A stretch of DNA of 64,000 bases from Flavobacterium arcticum (GTDB taxonomy: Bacteria > Bacteroidota > Bacteroidia > Flavobacteriales > Flavobacteriaceae), in the NCBI RefSeq assembly GCF_003344925.1, contig NZ_CP031188.1, forward strand, positions 1,967,001-2,031,000, read 5' to 3'. Below the pieces are notes generated by a model. The model saw only the letters and a program-made list of their open reading frames with translations, did no database searches and was not told the DNA's origin. This document shows positions 62,855 to 64,000 of this stretch, in pieces. How positions within the stretch are numbered: position 1 is the first letter of the stretch; each line of letters opens with the position of its first letter. The translations under genes were made by a program, and so were the position numbers.

Positions 62855-63311
62855 TTGTTATTATTAGTTGTTCATGTGCTATTTCAAGCGTGTCAATCGC
62901 TACCTCATTTCCGTCTGACTTCAGGTCGGTACTGGTAATTTTTGTAGGCCATGCATTGTTTAGCTGCCATTGCATAGTAACATCGCCTTTCTCATCAAGC
63001 AGTTTTATAAGTACTGTTCTTCTTTTAATGGTATTCATTGTTATTTCTGCATGCCAGTTCCAAAAAGTGTTATCATTTACAAATACACCTCTTTTCATAG
63101 TTACATTACCATACTTGGCAATGCCTGGCATTTTCTCGGTAGAAAACAAAGGACTATTACTTTTTCGATATTCTATAATTTGGTTTTCTACATCCATACC
63201 CGATACTTCCTGAAAAGCTACTTTTGTTAGTTCGGTTCCAAGATCTACTTCGAACCTAAACTTGGGCATGGGCCACGTTGCGCCTTCTACGCTTCCGTCA
63301 TCTGTTGCCAT
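62838..63311 (-). CDS. eCIS tail-tube protein, first paralogue (gp19 family; Afp1-like)
   Basis: A 157-aa gp19-family protein: FRFEVDLGTELTKVAFQEVSGMDVE, then YGNVTMKRGVFVNDNTFWNWH and WQLNNAWPTKITSTDLKSDGNEVAID. The pattern KxxSxGMD...MKRGxF...W.NAWPxK is the classical tail-tube signature. Lies between sheath and second tube. Confidence 0.93.
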   Translation of the reverse strand: MATDDGSVEGATWPMPKFRFEVDLGTELTKVAFQEVSGMDVENQIIEYRKSNSPLFSTEKMPGIAKYGNVTMKRGVFVNDNTFWNWHAEITMNTIKRRTVLIKLLDEKGDVTMQWQLNNAWPTKITSTDLKSDGNEVAIDTLEIAHEQLIITNGKSS

Positions 63312-63369
63312 AATTTTTTATGTTTTTAAGTTGGTTTATTATTTATTACTATTATTAGTTGTTTCTATA

Positions 63370-64000
63370 TTAGCTTGATGTAGCCATTTGTTGTTGGAAT
63401 GTTAGTACTATAAACTCAGCAGGTCTTACTACAGCTACTTTTACAGTAACATTCATAAAACCGTTAAGTATATCTTCTGATGTCATGGTACTGCCTAAAC
63501 CACACTCTACAGAAAAAGCATCTGAAGCCGAAGCTCCCTGTAGTCCGCCTTCTTTCCATATAGAGTTCAGGAAACTACCTATCATTGCTTTAACAGCTTC
63601 CCAAGTGTTTTTAACATTAGGTTGAAATACATAGGCATTTGCTGCAAGTTTACAAGATTGCTCAAGGAATATCATGGTTCTTCTTACTGATAGGTAACGC
63701 CAGTCTTGACTATTGCCGTCTAGCGTGCGAGCACCCCATACTAGGATACCAATACCATTAAAGTAACGTATGGCATTTATTGATTTTCCTGATATAGCAT
63801 CTACATTCAAATCGGCTTGCTGGCTTTCAGATAATTTTATGGGTAGTGATGACACAGCTACTATAGATGTATTTGCAGGAGCTTCCCATACACCATCTTC
63901 ACTATCTATTGTTGTCATAACGCCTGCCATACCAGCACTTGGTGGTAATATATTGGCATCAAAAAGTATATGTTTTACAATTTGACTGTATGTTTTGCTA
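63370..64000 (-). CDS. Contractile tail sheath protein, C-terminal part (cut by right edge)
   Basis: The last 209 residues of a tail sheath protein. The frame stays open to base 64000 (residues before the apparent ATG at 63930 read NILPPSAGM), so the real start lies outside. Sheath features are DGVWEAPANTSI, INAIRYFNGIGILVWGARTLDGNSQDWRYLSVRRTMIFLEQSC, and a final PAEFIVLTFQQQM. It sheaths the tube and contracts to fire. Other sheath paralogues and the cap protein may lie to the right. Confidence 0.92.
   Translation of the reverse strand, partial: SKTYSQIVKHILFDANILPPSAGMAGVMTTIDSEDGVWEAPANTSIVAVSSLPIKLSESQQADLNVDAISGKSINAIRYFNGIGILVWGARTLDGNSQDWRYLSVRRTMIFLEQSCKLAANAYVFQPNVKNTWEAVKAMIGSFLNSIWKEGGLQGASASDAFSVECGLGSTMTSEDILNGFMNVTVKVAVVRPAEFIVLTFQQQMATSS

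Noticed and set aside
41492..64000. Prophage or type VI secretion locus
   Set aside because: No terminase, portal, capsid, integrase or lysis genes, and no TssJ/L/M, ClpV-type or TssK genes. The component set fits eCIS.
41492..64000. Diversity-generating retroelement or invertible fibre genes near the eCIS
   Set aside because: I looked for a reverse transcriptase, VR/TR repeats or a site-specific recombinase and saw none.

Overview
The window is AT-rich chromosomal DNA from a member of the Bacteroidota, most likely a Flavobacteriaceae (Flavobacterium-like) species. This rests on type IX secretion (T9SS) C-terminal sorting domains, Ig_7 and GEVED adhesin modules, a YtxJ bacillithiol-system protein, repeated Bacteroidota-type promoters (TAnnTTTG, sometimes with TTG about 20 nt upstream), and the lack of obvious Shine-Dalgarno sequences. 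I saw no rRNA, tRNA, CRISPR array or IS element.

Layout. (1) 1-6.6 kb: two tandem, related T9SS-exported multidomain adhesins, the first cut by the left edge. (2) 6.7-31 kb: mostly housekeeping genes. These are a glycosyltransferase, coaE, an RprX/RprY-like two-component system, a minus-strand run (exonuclease/GIY-YIG fusion, K+ channel, miaA, acyl-ACP thioesterase), a second minus-strand run (Gfo/Idh oxidoreductase, 3-hydroxybutyryl-CoA dehydrogenase, DUF1015, YggS), pcm, ytxJ, clpB, an aldose epimerase, a VF530 protein, smpB, fahA, glyA, a Crp-family regulator, a DoxX-like protein, and a vWA + MoxR-type ATPase pair. (3) 31-38 kb: a CPA1 antiporter, a candidate stand-alone small RNA, a pentapeptide-repeat protein, and a compact operon of ECF sigma factor, small membrane protein (putative anti-sigma), CnrX/Spy-like periplasmic protein, MbnP and di-heme MbnH. 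A T9SS-tailed YHYH protein follows. The cluster looks like a metal (probably copper) sensing and handling module. (4) 38.5-41.5 kb: a sodium:solute symporter, a 35-aa membrane microprotein, and cbpA/cbpM-type chaperone genes.

(5) 41.5 kb to the right edge, all on the minus strand: an extracellular contractile injection system (eCIS; Afp/PVC/AlgoCIS-like). In transcription order it has sheath (partial), two gp19-like tube proteins, a DUF5908 protein, a LysM tube/baseplate adaptor, a VgrG-like spike, PAAR tip, gp25, two large baseplate proteins (Afp11- and Afp12-like), a tape-measure protein, three proteins I do not recognise (671, 281 and 300 aa), the AAA+ ATPase, an unknown 199-aa protein and a terminal DUF4157 effector. 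No capsid, terminase or T6SS membrane-complex genes are present, so this is not a prophage or a canonical T6SS.

The most interesting points are these. The DUF4157 protein carries a C-terminal region with a PD-x12-ExK signature, suggesting a PD-(D/E)XK nuclease cargo. The unrecognised proteins sit where a tail fibre and cargo would be expected. The 671- and 281-aa proteins look like long and short forms of one helical module. Outside the eCIS, the sRNA candidate at about 32.4 kb and the sigma/CnrX-like/MbnP-MbnH operon deserve follow-up.
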